The notes under the pieces: model-generated
The model's input: the letters and a program-made list of their open reading frames with translations, nothing else
The model's database searches: none
Told to the model about the DNA's origin: nothing
Assembly (NCBI RefSeq): GCF_021648855.1
Contig: NZ_JAKJHX010000133.1
Span: 6,476 to 14,104 of the forward strand
Reading direction: 5' to 3'
Length of the DNA: 7,629 nucleotides
From: Tychonema litorale BBK16
Lineage (GTDB): Bacteria > Cyanobacteriota > Cyanobacteriia > Cyanobacteriales > Microcoleaceae
Translations under genes and position numbers: made by a program
In this document: piece after piece, positions 6,547 to 7,629 of the stretch
How positions within the stretch are numbered: the stretch's first letter is position 1
How the letters are laid out: the number at the start of each line of letters is the position of its first letter

Positions 6547-6710
6547 GTAGTCTGTTGACTGTAGTCTGTTGACTGTTGACTGTTAACGGTTGACTGTTAA
6601 CGGTTGACTGTTAACGGTTGACTGTTAACGGTTGACTGACTACTATCAATTGACTACTATTGACTGACCAATGACCAATGACCAATGACTAATGACTAAT
6701 GACTAATGAC
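6547..6710. repeat. Long heptamer array between aspC and sigF (23 units)
   Basis: The array can be read as consecutive heptamers. Two copies of the 14-mer GTAGTCTGTTGACT (6547-6574) are followed by four perfect copies of the 14-mer GTTGACTGTTAACG (6575-6630), then GTTGACT, GACTACT, ATCAATT, GACTACT, ATTGACT (6631-6665). After a 3 base slip (6666-6668) come CAATGAC three times (6669-6689) and TAATGAC three times (6690-6710). The last base of the array is the first base of the sigF stop triplet on this strand. The array fills nearly all of the 173 bp convergent gap. It belongs to the short tandemly repeated repetitive (STRR) class of filamentous cyanobacteria and shows no coding potential. Confidence 0.9.
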
Positions 6711-6727
6711 TAAAGTTGTTTAGTCAT
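6706..6727 (-). terminator. Perfect hairpin across the sigF stop codon
   Basis: ATGACTAAA (6706-6714) and TTTAGTCAT (6719-6727) are perfect 9 bp complements around the loop GTTG. The stem joins the last codons of sigF to the first heptamer of the neighbouring array. It is AT-rich and has no T run after it, so it is not a standard intrinsic terminator. It may give 3' end protection, or it may have arisen by chance when the array reached the gene. Confidence 0.3.
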
Positions 6728-7483
6728 AATCTCTTTGAGCAAATCCAGCCCCTTCTTAACACGCCGAGAAACAGTCACCGCACTAATACCCAAGCGTTCA
6801 GCCGTTTCCTTCTGCGTTAAATCATACAAAAAAACAAACTCCAATATCTCACGAGTCCGTTGTTCCAACAGAGACAAAGCTTGCTGTACGCGAATTTGGT
6901 CTTCTTGAGCCAACTGAAAACTGCGATACTTGCTATCAGGAACCAACGCTCCCAGACAAGTAGCCCCATCATCTTCATCTTGAATCGGCGCATCCAAACT
7001 CAGAGGTGCACGGTTGAGATGGGCTAGCTTAATTTCTCCCCATTCTTCTACAGAAATCTCCAGTGCTGCGGCCACTTCAAAATCTTTAGGATAGCGGTTA
7101 AACTGAACTTGTAAATCCTTGATCACTGATACAGATTTGCGTTCTAATGACAACCAGTGTCTCGGAAATCGTACCGAAGGGCTTTTATCTCGCAGATAAT
7201 GCTGAATTTCGCCCCGGATGTAGGGAATTGCAAAGGAACTAAATGCGTGTCCCTTCGACAAATCAAACCGCTCAATCGCTCTGATCAAGCCAATACAGCC
7301 AACTTGCAGCAAGTCATCATAGCTTTCATCGCACTGGTTGATCCAGTGGTGAACTTCTTTTCTCGCCAGTCCAATATTCAGTTTCACTAACTGATTGCGG
7401 ATTTCATTGGAGCCGGAATTGTTGTACTCGCGTAGTAATTGCGAGTTTTCGTTTTTGAGTTCGCTTGTGACTGTGGTAGGCAT
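6710..7483 (-). CDS. sigF: Group 3 RNA polymerase sigma factor, SigF type (257 aa)
   Basis: Alternative sigma factor that directs RNA polymerase to a special promoter set. Region 2 spans about 30-100: region 2.1/2.2 with YDDLLQVGCIGLIRAIERFD (55-74) for core binding, and 2.3/2.4 with FSSFAIPYIRGEIQHYLRDK (81-100) for -10 recognition. Region 3 covers about 103-160. Region 4 (about 197-252) ends in the helix-turn-helix TQKETAERLGISAVTVSRRVKKGLDLL (223-249), which reads the -35 element. Region 1.1 is absent, as expected in this sigma-B/F/G-like group. Cyanobacterial proteins of this form are SigF, known in Synechocystis for pilin expression, phototactic motility and stress responses. No anti-sigma gene is adjacent in the window. 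ATG 7483 is the first reasonable start, and no Shine-Dalgarno is visible. The C-terminus ends against the heptamer array, so the last few residues may have been altered by it. Confidence 0.9.
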   Translation of the reverse strand: MPTTVTSELKNENSQLLREYNNSGSNEIRNQLVKLNIGLARKEVHHWINQCDESYDDLLQVGCIGLIRAIERFDLSKGHAFSSFAIPYIRGEIQHYLRDKSPSVRFPRHWLSLERKSVSVIKDLQVQFNRYPKDFEVAAALEISVEEWGEIKLAHLNRAPLSLDAPIQDEDDGATCLGALVPDSKYRSFQLAQEDQIRVQQALSLLEQRTREILEFVFLYDLTQKETAERLGISAVTVSRRVKKGLDLLKEIMTKQL

Positions 7484-7538
7484 GGTGGTGTAAAAGGTGG
7501 TAGAGCACAGGAGTAATTCTGCCTTAGATCTAGTTTCA

Positions 7539-7553
7539 AGTCTAGTCTAGTCT
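7539..7553. repeat. Three AGTCT direct repeats upstream of sigF
   Basis: AGTCT occurs three times without a gap (TAGAC-type repeats on the sigF coding strand), about 56-70 bp upstream of the sigF start and next to an A/T-rich tract at 7554-7569. Direct repeats at this distance could be a regulator binding site, but no clear -10/-35 pair was found nearby, so function is a guess. Confidence 0.3.
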
Positions 7554-7575
7554 AAAAAAATTATTTTTAAGTGGT

Positions 7576-7614
7576 TTGACACTCCCGGGCCTGAAGGCGT
7601 GGGGATTCTTGGCT
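7576..7614. mobile_element. Hairpin resembling an IS200/IS605-type element end
   Basis: TTGACACTCCCGGGCC (7576-7591), TGAA, then GGCGTGGGGATTCTTGG (7596-7612) forms a stem-loop with one mismatch (G7588/G7599) and a GU pair. It closely resembles the GACACTCCC..GCC-loop-GGC..GGGATTCTTGG hairpins I know from the ends of tnpB-carrying IS200/IS605 elements in cyanobacteria, where this region also forms part of the guide RNA scaffold. No tnpA or tnpB frame lies in the window: the left side is the sigF leader, and only 15 bases follow on the right. It is either a solitary relic end or the border of an element that continues beyond 7629. Confidence 0.4.
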
Positions 7615-7629
7615 CAATCAGTCAACTTG

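Noticed and set aside
6575..6630. CRISPR-like array
   Set aside because: The 14 bp units are directly adjacent with no spacers; this is a tandem heptamer repeat.

Overview
The window looks like chromosomal DNA of a filamentous cyanobacterium, most likely of the Oscillatoria/Microcoleus/Phormidium type. I counted at least ten exact copies of the HIP1 octamer GCGATCGC (for example at 117, 515, 1667, 2528, 4064, 4091, 4801, 5421, 5595 and 6204). The gaps between genes carry heptameric tandem repeats and the dispersed GTAGGTTGGGTT-type repeat, both common in these genomes. The protein set fits too: a group 3 sigma factor of the SigF kind, a 1-beta aspartate aminotransferase and Apt. No rRNA, tRNA, CRISPR array or complete insertion sequence is visible.

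Layout, left to right. Positions 67-2882, minus strand: a two-gene ABC exporter unit, ATPase (1929-2882) then a many-spanning ABC-2 type permease (67-1761), separated by a 167 bp gap that holds dispersed inverted repeats. Positions 3092-3405, minus strand: a decayed toxin-antitoxin pair. A small ribbon-helix-helix-like antitoxin is intact, while its BrnT-family toxin survives only as the C-terminal 38 or so residues, still joined to the antitoxin by an ATGA overlap. Positions 3427-4464, minus strand: a lone DppB/OppB-type permease of a peptide/nickel-class importer. Positions 4614-5126, minus strand: apt (adenine salvage), separated from the permease by a 97 bp nested inverted-repeat element. 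Positions 5370-6536, plus strand: aspC-type aminotransferase, divergent from apt across a 243 bp AT-rich promoter region. Positions 6710-7483, minus strand: sigF-type sigma factor, convergent with aspC across an unusually long heptamer array. Positions 7576-7614: a hairpin resembling the terminal hairpin of IS200/IS605-type elements.

The genes are mostly unrelated single-function genes (transport, purine salvage, amino acid metabolism, transcription) and do not form one pathway. I see no convincing undescribed multi-gene system. The most interesting signals are the truncated toxin fused by overlap to an intact antitoxin, and the way heptameric repeats sit directly against gene ends: before the starts of both permease genes and aspC, and across the stop of sigF.
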